Below are positions 8,840-16,835 of a DNA stretch of 64,000 bases, in pieces; position 1 is the first letter of the stretch; each line of letters opens with the position of its first letter. The stretch covers positions 1-64,000 of the forward strand of contig NZ_JIBU02000038.1 of NCBI RefSeq assembly GCF_000633595.2, read 5' to 3'. The notes below the pieces were generated by a model. That model ran no database searches, was not told where the DNA came from, and was given only the letters and a program-made list of their open reading frames with translations. The stretch is from Clostridium drakei (lineage in GTDB: Bacteria > Bacillota > Clostridia > Clostridiales > Clostridiaceae). The position numbers were made by a program, and so were the translations under genes.

Positions 8840-9598
8840 TTAGTTGTTTATAGTCCAGCGTAAAATTCTGCATTTTATTAAATCGAACAAGTACATTATA
8901 CCAACTAACACAATAGCAATAAAAATAAATCCTGCACTTACAAGATCAAATCTTGCGAAGTCAGAGTAATATTGAACAAAATAGCCCATACCTGAAGTTG
9001 CTCCGAACATTTCCGCCACTGTAAGCAATACAAAGGAAAATTTAAGTGCAACAGCACAGCCTGAAAGTATTGATGGAGAAGCAGCAGGAAGTACAACTTT
9101 GAACATTTTTTCCATTCCAGTTATTTCTAATGTAGCTGCATTTTCTAAATATCTTTTGTCAATAGTCATAGTTGCATTAACGGTGGTACCAAGTATTGGC
9201 CAAAATGCTCCTAAAAAGATAATAAATATGGATGCATATCTGAAGGAGGAAAAAATGTGAATTGCATAAGGTGTCAAAAGGGTCGCTGGAATAGCACTGA
9301 ACCCATTAATGTATGGTGTAATATTTTTTCTAAGTAACTTTTTTAAGCCAATAAGAACACCTAAACTTATTCCTAAGGTTACCGCCATAATATATGCTGG
9401 TATAAGCAATCCTAGGGAGCTTATCAAACCCTGCATCAGTTGGCCTAAATGTGAAGTGAATTCTGGTAAGACTTTGCTAAGTCCATGAAATAAAAATGGA
9501 TCCAGTATGCTAAAAACATCAGTTGCAATCTCATATAATAATATCAGTCCTATAAAAATTAGAATCATACCCAATCTATCTTTAATAAATTTTTTCAT
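8840..9598 (-). CDS. NitT/TauT-family ABC transporter permease
   Basis: This 252-residue protein has about six membrane segments and the binding-protein-dependent permease (SsuC/TauC-like) EAA loop region around residues 150-170 (ENAATLEITGMEKMFKVVLP). It is the channel subunit of an importer with the binding protein and ATPase encoded upstream on the same strand. The gene is last in the operon and 112 bp from the binding-protein gene, with a strong hairpin between. The substrate is unknown. The family takes up sulfonates, nitrate, bicarbonate, pyrimidine precursors and similar small molecules. Convergence with the Tm-1-like/PEP-hydrolase-like operon makes a shared pathway possible. Confidence 0.85.
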   Translation of the reverse strand: MKKFIKDRLGMILIFIGLILLYEIATDVFSILDPFLFHGLSKVLPEFTSHLGQLMQGLISSLGLLIPAYIMAVTLGISLGVLIGLKKLLRKNITPYINGFSAIPATLLTPYAIHIFSSFRYASIFIIFLGAFWPILGTTVNATMTIDKRYLENAATLEITGMEKMFKVVLPAASPSILSGCAVALKFSFVLLTVAEMFGATSGMGYFVQYYSDFARFDLVSAGFIFIAIVLVGIMYLFDLIKCRILRWTINN

Positions 9599-9650
9599 GC
9601 CAACGCTCCTTTTTAAATCATTATATTTAGGTTTGAAATTCTTATGTAAA

Positions 9651-9688
9651 AGATAAGCTTGGCATGAAGCTGCATACCAAGCTTATCT
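9651..9688 (-). terminator. Intra-operon hairpin between binding protein and permease genes
   Basis: AGATAAGCTTGG at 9651-9662 pairs perfectly with CCAAGCTTATCT at 9677-9688, giving a 12-bp stem and 14-base loop. On the transcribed minus strand it is followed by only four T, so it is a weak terminator or an mRNA-stabilising 3' structure. It would let the binding protein be made in excess of the permease. Confidence 0.65.
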
Positions 9689-9710
9689 CAGTTGATTGTA
9701 TAATTAAGAT

Positions 9711-10805
9711 TTATAAATTATTTTTCTTAAAAGCTTCTAACTTCTTCTTGAAGAATTCGCTATTTGGATAATCCTTGATTAAAGAATCTAAAGCTGCTTT
9801 ATAATTAGCTGTATCAATATGATCTTCAACTTTAACTTTAGGATCAGTTATGTATCCAAAGCCATTCATCTTCTGCCACATTTTTATTATACTGTTTTTA
9901 TATGGGTCTGTATCATATTTCATATGTGGACTAAGCAAGAAGCTTTTTGCTGTTTCAGGAGACATATCCAATTTTTGAGTTGTTAGCTCAACAACTCTAT
10001 TCATGCCTCCATCTTTCTGCATTGCTTCTTCAGCTCTTAGGTATGCACGAAGCAGCTTTTGTGCAGCTTCAGGATTTTCTTTAAGCCAGCTTGTTTTTGC
10101 GATCATACGGCAGCAAGAGTGATCAGGCCACAATTCATCAGGCCACATAACGATTTTCATTCCAGCCTTAGCAATTTGAAGTTCAAAACCTGTAGATACT
10201 GAACCAAAATCTGCTTGACCGCTGCGCACTGCTTCCATAACATCTGTATTCTTTTTCATTTCAATAAAAGTAACATCTTTTTTTAGATCAAAGCCTGCAT
10301 CATATAAAATACCTTTTAGTACGATGTCTGGAGTTCCACCTCTCATAATAGCAATTTTCTTGCCGCGGAAATCTTCCACGCTTTTATATGTTGTATTTGG
10401 ATTTGCAAAAACAGGAGTGGCACCAATAATCATATAGCCACCAAACATAGTGAAATCTTGGCCTTTTGCAATTTGAATCAAAGGACCACCAGTACCATAT
10501 GTAGAAATAACGTCAACCTGACCTGAACTTAAAGCTTGGAAAGCATCTGTGCCGTTATTTATGTATTTAAGCTCAACATCAATACCTTCTTCTTTTAAGT
10601 ATCCCTTGTCCTCAGCAAGAAACTGAAATACTTGACCAGAGGTTGCTTGGGCTGCCAATTTAACCTTATGGGTAGTCTTTTTTTCAGAACTGCTTTTATT
10701 GCTTGTGTTGTTAGATTTTGTAGCGCAAGCTGTTAGAGATAACATTGCTATGGCTAATAATGCTATAGTTTTAAAAATTTTTTTCACTTTCATACCTCTT
10801 TTCAT
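9711..10805 (-). CDS. NitT/TauT-family ABC substrate-binding lipoprotein
   Basis: This 364-residue secreted lipoprotein has a basic N-terminus, a hydrophobic segment and the lipobox LTAC at about residues 24-27. A Ser/Thr/Asn-rich linker and an NMT1/SsuA-like periplasmic-binding fold follow (EDKGYLKEEGIDVELKYINN, then RGGTPDIVLKGIL). The ATG overlaps the stop of the ATPase gene as ATGA, so translation is probably coupled; no good ribosome binding site precedes it. An ATG four codons later is an alternative start. The protein captures the substrate outside the cell and hands it to the permease at 8840-9598. The ligand is not predictable, but the SsuA/ThiY-like fold favours a small anionic or heterocyclic compound. 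Confidence 0.85.
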   Translation of the reverse strand: MKRGMKVKKIFKTIALLAIAMLSLTACATKSNNTSNKSSSEKKTTHKVKLAAQATSGQVFQFLAEDKGYLKEEGIDVELKYINNGTDAFQALSSGQVDVISTYGTGGPLIQIAKGQDFTMFGGYMIIGATPVFANPNTTYKSVEDFRGKKIAIMRGGTPDIVLKGILYDAGFDLKKDVTFIEMKKNTDVMEAVRSGQADFGSVSTGFELQIAKAGMKIVMWPDELWPDHSCCRMIAKTSWLKENPEAAQKLLRAYLRAEEAMQKDGGMNRVVELTTQKLDMSPETAKSFLLSPHMKYDTDPYKNSIIKMWQKMNGFGYITDPKVKVEDHIDTANYKAALDSLIKDYPNSEFFKKKLEAFKKNNL

Positions 10806-11593
10806 ATTTTATTATTTGTTTTTATTTGAATCTCATTATGGATGACTTTTATCAAATCATTACGTAACTGCATAGCCTGAGGATTATCATACATTGTTTC
10901 TCTATTCAGATTTTTCTCATTATTAAATGAGTATTTGTAGATGATTTTGCTTGGTGATTGACCTAACACAAAGATATCAGTTGCTAAAAGTAATGCTTCA
11001 TCCACATCATGAGTAACAAAGAAAATTGTTTTACGACTTACAGTTTCTTTTTTCCACAAGTCTAAAATTAGGTCTTGTAGCTTGGCTCTTGTTACTGCAT
11101 CCAAAGCTCCAAAAGGCTCGTCCATCAAAAGAATTGGAGGATCTATAGCAAAAGCTCGAGCTATTGCACATCGTTGCTTCATGCCGCCTGAAAGTTCCTT
11201 AGGAAACTTGTCAAAATTTGACTCAGCTAGCTCAACATCCTTCATTCTTCTAAGTGCTTCAGCCTTTCGTTCTTCTGAATTCATATTCTTAAATTTTTGT
11301 TTAAGTGCTATTGTAATATTTTCCCCCACACTCATCCATGGAAAAAGGCCATAGTCTTGAAAAACTACACCTCTTTGCAGACTTGCTTTTGTAACTGGTT
11401 CATTGTCCACAAGAATTTCTCCGGAATTTGGCTTTTCCAAACCTGCAAGCAAACGGAGAAGTGTGCTTTTTCCGCAGCCAGATTGGCCGAGTAAGCAGAC
11501 AAATGCTCCAGCTTTAACATTCATATTGATATCACCTAATATTGGGTCTTTATCGTAAGAAAAGCTCAAATCGTTTACAGATACATTAAGCAT
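10802..11593 (-). CDS. NitT/TauT-family ABC transporter ATP-binding protein
   Basis: This 263-residue ATPase is of the SsuB/TauB type. Walker A is GQSGCGKST at about 37-45, the Q-loop region is FQDYGLFPW, the signature is LSGGMKQR, and Walker B with the D-loop is ILLMDEPFGALD; the switch histidine follows in FVTHDVDEA. It powers the importer and is the first gene of the three-gene operon. GGAAAGGGGGG lies before its ATG, an unusually strong ribosome binding site. The 305-bp region upstream must carry the promoter. I see no clear operator there. Confidence 0.88.
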   Translation of the reverse strand: MLNVSVNDLSFSYDKDPILGDINMNVKAGAFVCLLGQSGCGKSTLLRLLAGLEKPNSGEILVDNEPVTKASLQRGVVFQDYGLFPWMSVGENITIALKQKFKNMNSEERKAEALRRMKDVELAESNFDKFPKELSGGMKQRCAIARAFAIDPPILLMDEPFGALDAVTRAKLQDLILDLWKKETVSRKTIFFVTHDVDEALLLATDIFVLGQSPSKIIYKYSFNNEKNLNRETMYDNPQAMQLRNDLIKVIHNEIQIKTNNKI

Positions 11594-11898
11594 AAATTTA
11601 CCCCCCTTTCCTTATATTGTTTATGCTGCGACTATTTATACAAATTTTCATGTATAACTTAAGTAGTGCTTATATAAAAAATAGGATATTTATTGAAATT
11701 TAATTTAAATAATTAAACTACAATAAAATATTATGATAATAAAATTTACAAATACAGTAAAATAATAAACACAAGACAACAAAACATGTAGATAATTATA
11801 CAATACGGATTGATATTATCATAATTAAAGTAAATTTGTCTAATCGATAAATTCTATATTAGATATAGGTTCTATTTGTTTTTATAATAACAAGCTAG
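11594..11898. other. AT-rich intergenic region with the importer promoter
   Basis: This gap lies between the ABC importer operon and the ABC-2 exporter operon, both on the minus strand. Apart from the ribosome binding site of the ATPase gene at its left end it is AT-rich sequence in which I can name no promoter, hairpin or riboswitch with confidence. Confidence 0.5.
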
Positions 11899-12621
11899 CT
11901 AAAGCTTTTTAAATGAAGCTAAATACAACATTATTCCTACTAGAGTAAATATAAGCCTACTAATTATAAAATGTGAAGATAGAATAAAAACAGGTTCACC
12001 AAGACCATCAACAGGTAGAATTGTAGGCATATAACTTATATATCCTTTGGCAAAAATATCAATAAAAGGTGCGTTGTTAAAATTTACAAGTGACAAAACC
12101 AAAACAATTGGAATCCAAACATAAAGGAAAATTTGGTTTTTGCTTCCTAAAAACATACTTGTTCCAAAAACAAATGCAAAAGTGGGAAGTAGTATTATTA
12201 AAATTGGTAACAAAAAGTTTTGAAAATTTGTAAAATTAAAAATTGTCTTATAAAATACTACACTTATAAAAATGCAACACATTGCAATAATTAAATAAGA
12301 AATAAGCAAAGCTAAATTTTTTGTGGTTAAATACTTTTTTTCTGGTAAAGATGTACATGAAGTAATTTCCCTTACTCTTTGTTCATTTCTAGAGAAAAGT
12401 CCTGTGCAAGTGAGCATAAGAATTAATAACATAATCGTATTTATGTCACATAAAAACTTGCAATAGCTCCACTTTGAAAAAGGTGCCGTACCAGAAATAC
12501 CCTGTATTATTTTTGTATATAGATCAATCACTGAAAAGAAAAGTGCAATTATGAAAGTTATAACAAATATCTTTGAAAAAATTATTCTCTTTAGTTCGTA
12601 TTTAAGAATTTTCATATCCAT
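11899..12621 (-). CDS. ABC-2 type transporter membrane protein
   Basis: This 240-residue polytopic protein has a first membrane segment at about residues 15-35 and five further ones. It has no catalytic motif. It is the third gene of an operon with an ABC ATPase and an M1-peptidase/permease fusion, and starts 6 bp after the latter. By context it is the second membrane half of the exporter. I cannot tell its cargo; related systems lie near peptide or lipid stress genes. Confidence 0.7.
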   Translation of the reverse strand: MDMKILKYELKRIIFSKIFVITFIIALFFSVIDLYTKIIQGISGTAPFSKWSYCKFLCDINTIMLLILMLTCTGLFSRNEQRVREITSCTSLPEKKYLTTKNLALLISYLIIAMCCIFISVVFYKTIFNFTNFQNFLLPILIILLPTFAFVFGTSMFLGSKNQIFLYVWIPIVLVLSLVNFNNAPFIDIFAKGYISYMPTILPVDGLGEPVFILSSHFIISRLIFTLVGIMLYLASFKKL

Positions 12622-12627
12622 TGACCA

Positions 12628-14859
12628 CTACCTCCTTTTAGCACCAGTAATATTTAAAAAATCAGAAAAAGATAGTTTTTTATCTTTTTTACCGTAATAT
12701 TCTTGGTAAATAACTTTCATGGAATTAAAATAATTTTCTTCACCAATGTTATTATAAACATTGTAAATTTCAAGTGGTGCTAGATGATAAATTTTACGAT
12801 CCTTCAAAATTAATGTAACGAAATATTTTGGAAGCATTGATAGTTTGTTCATGTATGCAGGATTTCTTTGATAAAAGTTTCGATTCAATTCGTTTGCTCC
12901 TTTTTTCCACTTTTTTACCAATAAACTTTCTGCATAATCTTTTCCAAATTTGTTTTTCAAGAATAAATAGGTGCTAAAATCCGCAAAAGCTTCATTTGAC
13001 CATTCACTGTGATTTTTATCTATTTCATTATTGCTGTTTGCGTTAGATGCATCTATTCCACCACCCCACCATTGATGAGCAATTTCATGAGTCATCGTAG
13101 CAAAAGTGTCAGAAGAAGAAGCTTGAGATAAATTCTTGTTGGATTTTTTATTTAAACAATCTTCAGCAATCCAAGAAATATTTCCCTGTTGAACTCCAGT
13201 TCCACCTTGTACTCCTGATGTTACAACTACTTTAAGACTATTTCTACTTAGTGGTCCAAATTTTTCTGAAAAGAATGAGAATATATCAAGTGTATCACTT
13301 CCCCTAGATTCAAATTCTTTTCTCGCAGATAATGGATAGAAAAACTCTACATTTGTGCCACTTACATTTCTTTCAAATATTCCATATGCTCCGGCTTTCA
13401 AAGATAAATCATTTAGTTTATTGCAAGAAAAACTCCAAGTAGTAAGACCATCTTTCTCAGAAATTTTGCGATTTTTATCTCCCTCCGTTATGACTGTAAA
13501 CTTTGAGTCTATTTTTATTGACCCTTCAATAATCCTATCCTTTTGTTCAACACAAACAAAAGGAGCAATGTATTTAGCATGCCCTAAGCTTACATAATTT
13601 TTGTTAATTCCTTCAGAAAAATCATTAGTTACATTTAAGGCTTTCGGTGTCCCTGAATACTTTATACTTAGTTTAGCTTTAGTACTTTTGGGAATGCTTA
13701 TTTCAAAAACATTTCCACGTTTTGCACTGCTCAAAACCTTTGGTGAAACCTTGATGTAGTTTATGTCTACATTGTTTAACTTCATCTCATTAATGTGGTA
13801 ACCATCTGCTAATTCAAAATATATGTTTTGAGGCTTATCAGTTCCGTTTTGCAGTTCTTGAAGGTAAGCTCCTGTCGCACACTTTTTGTCTTTTTCTATC
13901 TTAAGATCTACAAGTATATTTGAAGTTCCTATGACACTATTGTTTACAGGCGTTTCTTTTTTACCATTAATCAATGTTGACGCCAGATCTGTAAGCGAAA
14001 ATGATTTAAAAATTGGTTCATTTTGAAAAACAAAAAATGCTCCCAAAAGAGAAACTAAAAAGCAAATGGGTAATAATTTATATTTTCTGCAGTTTTTAAA
14101 GATAGATTTAAATAGTCCTTTTTCATAACATCTATTGCACAACATTCCGAATAAAAATATGGACATGGCTATTGATAATCCAAACAACCTATTCCAGAGC
14201 ATTCCCAAAACGATATTCCCGCTTCCGAAATTTTCGGAAAGTCCACTAGCAGCTGTCTGAACCCACATATATTGATAATTAATATTTCCTGTTAAAAAAC
14301 TAAAAAGCACAGCTAAAATCATAATAATGCAGGTTATATTAACATTTCTAAAAACAAGATAAAATCCTGCGGTCATAAGAATTGTTAGCACAACGGAACC
14401 AAAAATTATTATGGAGTAACTGAGTAAGAAGTAACTGAAATTGCTTAAACTGCCCATATTAAATATATAGTGAGGAATCATAAATATCATCGCCATCACT
14501 GTTGAAATAACACCAGCGCACATTAAACCTGCAATTTTAGTTAAATTTATCTTTATAGAGCTTGATATTGGCTCAATTATATAATTAACTCTAAACCTAA
14601 GTATTTTGTCAAATTCGAAAACTGTTAGTGCAATAAACGCAAAGGTTGAGATTACTGCCCCTGCTTTTGCTGGCAAAAGTATGATTTGAGACAAAAGAGT
14701 AAAGCTTTTTACCTCCAATAATTGACTAATACTTTCTGAGATGTATGGAGAAAGTAGTGCGACAATCAAAGGAAAAACTGATGTAAGCAAAATTATTATT
14801 TGAGTAAATCTAGACTTCAGAATCCTCTTTGTTTCATAGGCAAAGAATGCATTTTTCAT
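12628..14859 (-). CDS. ABC-2 permease fused to an M1-family aminopeptidase domain
   Basis: This 743-residue fusion has an N-terminal part of about 255 residues with six membrane segments, like an ABC-2 permease. One more membrane segment follows near 262-280, then a long extracellular region. That region contains the gluzincin motif H591-E-I-A-H595 with QWWGGG after it, and the third zinc-ligand glutamate in SNEAFADF about 25 residues later. Both are hallmarks of M1 aminopeptidases. The usual N-terminal exopeptidase GxMEN motif is not evident, so true aminopeptidase activity is unproven. The ATG directly abuts the stop of the ATPase gene. The fusion suggests that processing of an exported or extracellular peptide is coupled to transport. 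Confidence 0.82.
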   Translation of the reverse strand: MKNAFFAYETKRILKSRFTQIIILLTSVFPLIVALLSPYISESISQLLEVKSFTLLSQIILLPAKAGAVISTFAFIALTVFEFDKILRFRVNYIIEPISSSIKINLTKIAGLMCAGVISTVMAMIFMIPHYIFNMGSLSNFSYFLLSYSIIIFGSVVLTILMTAGFYLVFRNVNITCIIMILAVLFSFLTGNINYQYMWVQTAASGLSENFGSGNIVLGMLWNRLFGLSIAMSIFLFGMLCNRCYEKGLFKSIFKNCRKYKLLPICFLVSLLGAFFVFQNEPIFKSFSLTDLASTLINGKKETPVNNSVIGTSNILVDLKIEKDKKCATGAYLQELQNGTDKPQNIYFELADGYHINEMKLNNVDINYIKVSPKVLSSAKRGNVFEISIPKSTKAKLSIKYSGTPKALNVTNDFSEGINKNYVSLGHAKYIAPFVCVEQKDRIIEGSIKIDSKFTVITEGDKNRKISEKDGLTTWSFSCNKLNDLSLKAGAYGIFERNVSGTNVEFFYPLSARKEFESRGSDTLDIFSFFSEKFGPLSRNSLKVVVTSGVQGGTGVQQGNISWIAEDCLNKKSNKNLSQASSSDTFATMTHEIAHQWWGGGIDASNANSNNEIDKNHSEWSNEAFADFSTYLFLKNKFGKDYAESLLVKKWKKGANELNRNFYQRNPAYMNKLSMLPKYFVTLILKDRKIYHLAPLEIYNVYNNIGEENYFNSMKVIYQEYYGKKDKKLSFSDFLNITGAKRR

Positions 14860-15738
14860 TTAATGAACACCCCCATTGTGTATGACATATGTGTACGCAT
14901 CTTCGAGAGTAGGCTCGATAAGTGGAATAGAACCTTCTATTTCTTTACCAATAACACGACAAGAGATACCATTACCTGTAAACAATTTAGATGTAATTTT
15001 GTACTTATCTCCAATTCTTTTTTCTAAAGCTTCGTTATTTTTTTCCTCAATAAAACCAACATGTCCGTGCACAGCTTTTATTAAATCTGGTGAAGTTCCG
15101 TCAAACAAAATCATGCCGTTATTAATGATTATAATTCTATTGCAAATGGCTTGTATATCATCGATGATGTGAGTGGAAAGTAACACTATTTTGTCATTTG
15201 CAGTTTGTGAAAATACATTTCTGAATTTAATTCTCTCTTCTGGGTCAAGTCCAACTGTAGGTTCATCTAAAATGATAAGTTCGGGATTTCCAAGTAATAC
15301 TTGTGCTATACCAACACGCTGTCTCTGACCACCTGAAAGAGTTTTAATTTTAAAGTTTCTTTTTTCTTTCAAATTGGTCTGTTCAATAGCTTGTCTGATA
15401 ATACCTTTCACATTTTTTTTAATTTCTTTTAATGCACACATGTAATCTAAAAACTCATAAACTGTTAATTCGTCATACAAACCAAAGCTTTGAGGCAAAT
15501 AGCCTAACTGCTTTCTGAGTTCTTTTTCGTGTTCTTGTATTGGTTTGCCATCAACAGTTATCTCGCCAGTTGTTGGTATTATCTTCGATACCAATAGTTT
15601 CATAAAGGTACTTTTTCCAGCACCATTTGGACCCAAAAGTCCTATAAAATTAGGGCTTTTAACTTCTAAGTTTATGTTACTTAGCGCCTTTTTTCCTGTT
15701 TTGTATGTCATGCTCACGTTTTTGATATTGATTTTCAT
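14860..15738 (-). CDS. ABC transporter ATP-binding protein (ABC-2/CcmA-like)
   Basis: This 292-residue ATPase has Walker A GPNGAGKST at about 35-43, signature LSGGQRQRVG, Walker B LIILDEPTVGLDP and switch region LLSTHI. A C-terminal extension of about 80 residues is typical of ABC-2 exporter ATPases. It is first in the operon and its stop codon touches the start of the peptidase-permease gene. It energises the exporter formed by the two downstream membrane proteins. The cargo is unknown. Confidence 0.87.
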   Translation of the reverse strand: MKINIKNVSMTYKTGKKALSNINLEVKSPNFIGLLGPNGAGKSTFMKLLVSKIIPTTGEITVDGKPIQEHEKELRKQLGYLPQSFGLYDELTVYEFLDYMCALKEIKKNVKGIIRQAIEQTNLKEKRNFKIKTLSGGQRQRVGIAQVLLGNPELIILDEPTVGLDPEERIKFRNVFSQTANDKIVLLSTHIIDDIQAICNRIIIINNGMILFDGTSPDLIKAVHGHVGFIEEKNNEALEKRIGDKYKITSKLFTGNGISCRVIGKEIEGSIPLIEPTLEDAYTYVIHNGGVH

Positions 15739-15865
15739 AAATGTGTTACACTCCTTTTAGTATATTTTTATGTTTTACTTATATAATAGAATTTTCAACT
15801 TACATCTCCGTGACTTTTTGGTGAGAGATTAGTCACTCTAAGAAACCTAAAAATATTGGATAAAA

Positions 15866-15918
15866 ATACGGGAGCATCCTTGGATTTGATTTACACAAAT
15901 CTAAGAATGCTCCCGTAT
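15866..15918. terminator. Terminator downstream of the riboswitch-controlled gene
   Basis: TACGGGAGCAT at 15867-15877 pairs with ATGCTCCCGTA at 15907-15917, and the stem continues inward with ATTTG/CAAAT. It lies just after the stop of the minus-strand gene 15923-16483, which it should terminate. Confidence 0.8.
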
Positions 15919-15922
15919 AATC

Positions 15923-16483
15923 CTACAACATCCCATAGTCAAGAACATATAGGTTGTTGTTTTCATCATACCCGAAGGAATTAACCTTGCAGTACTCATT
16001 TTGTAATTGAGGAGATTTAGTTACAAATAAATTTTTAAACTTCTCTAATTTTGAGAGAAAAGTTTTGTGATTTGAAAAATTTTTTTCCTTTTCTATATAT
16101 CCATATATTGTCTCATCAGAATCTGTACTAGTATCTATAGGAATTAAACGTTTATGGACAGTCAAATATAAAAATTTGCTTTTATATATTGCATATACTG
16201 GGCATAATATATCTTTAAAGTTTTCAAGTTTTTCATCATTTGATGTATAGATTTTAAATTCGTTAATACATTGGTCTGCTCCTACAGGTAAAGAAAATCC
16301 TGTAGCATCAGATGAAACTTTAATTATAAAGTTATCTAAAATATATACACATCGCATAGAACGTGCTATGATATTTTTTCTATTTAATTGCTTTAGTAAG
16401 CTATTGGTTATGCAGTTATTTTCGCCTAATTTCATTCCATACTGGCTTAAAAATTTTTCAACCTCATATAATTCTTTATTCAT
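15923..16483 (-). CDS. Unknown protein under glycine riboswitch control
   Basis: This soluble protein of 186 residues has no signal peptide or membrane segment, and I do not recognise a family. The middle (VYILDNFIIKVSS, then a downstream NEFKIY) and the end (NNLYVLDYGML) look faintly like the beta3-lysine, alphaC-glutamate and D-x-G positions of a kinase-like fold. No HxD catalytic loop is visible, so an inactive or very distant kinase fold is only a guess. The start at 16483 has AAAGGAGGA at ideal spacing. A longer reading frame starting at 16528 would begin inside the riboswitch terminator and is rejected. Expression should respond to glycine through the element at 16559-16736. Confidence 0.7.
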   Translation of the reverse strand: MNKELYEVEKFLSQYGMKLGENNCITNSLLKQLNRKNIIARSMRCVYILDNFIIKVSSDATGFSLPVGADQCINEFKIYTSNDEKLENFKDILCPVYAIYKSKFLYLTVHKRLIPIDTSTDSDETIYGYIEKEKNFSNHKTFLSKLEKFKNLFVTKSPQLQNEYCKVNSFGYDENNNLYVLDYGML

Positions 16484-16512
16484 AAAAATTCCTCCTTTAA
16501 ATAATTCTTGGC

Positions 16513-16560
16513 AATAAAATAAGGACATGAGGGAAAGCTTATGCTTTTACCACATGTCCT
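16513..16560 (-). terminator. Expression-platform terminator of the glycine riboswitch
   Basis: AGGACATG at 16522-16529 pairs with CATGTCCT at 16553-16560, with an inner AAAGC/GCTTT stem. On the minus strand it is followed by TTATTTTATT. Its upstream arm overlaps the last bases of the second aptamer P1 (ACAGAG, 16559-16564). Aptamer folding and the terminator are therefore probably mutually exclusive, which would be a glycine-ON switch. Confidence 0.8.
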
Positions 16561-16736
16561 CTGTATTCTTTACCTGAGAGTTTGGACATAAATATATATC
16601 TTACACCTTGGGTTTTGTATTTAAACAAATTTTCAGAGTTTCGTCCTATAGCGCTATGGGCACCTGAAAGTTTCTGATACAGCCGTGGAACTATATCATT
16701 GCTTCTTCGGTTAACAAATTGTTATCTCACGCTATA
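16559..16736 (-). ncRNA. Tandem glycine riboswitch (two aptamers)
   Basis: Read on the minus strand, the first aptamer is closed by TATAGCG/CGCTATA and contains AACCGAAGAAGCAA and the CTTTCAGGTG core. The linker GGACGAAACTCTG has the layout of known tandem glycine riboswitches. The second aptamer has CCAAGGTGTAAG and ends AACTCTCAGGTAAAG then ACAGAG, the hallmark 3' core. A terminator follows at once. Both aptamers appear complete, although aptamer 1 has GUGAGA rather than the common GGAGAG. Such elements normally control glycine cleavage or glycine transport genes; here the only downstream gene is the unknown protein at 15923-16483. Confidence 0.88.
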
Positions 16737-16835
16737 TTCACCCGAATAATATTAAATTTTAATATCTTGGCTTAATTATATCATCCCATTAATCTGATTT
16801 CAACCCAGATTTCACAGTATGGGGCTGTATAATAT

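Noticed and set aside
9660-9676. TTGGCATGAAGCTGCAT as a sigma-54 promoter
   Set aside because: GG and GC are only nine bases apart, and the sequence is part of a perfect hairpin between two genes of an operon.
16484-16528. Upstream extension of the riboswitch-controlled gene to a start at 16528
   Set aside because: That start lies inside the terminator hairpin of the glycine riboswitch. A strong ribosome binding site supports 16483.
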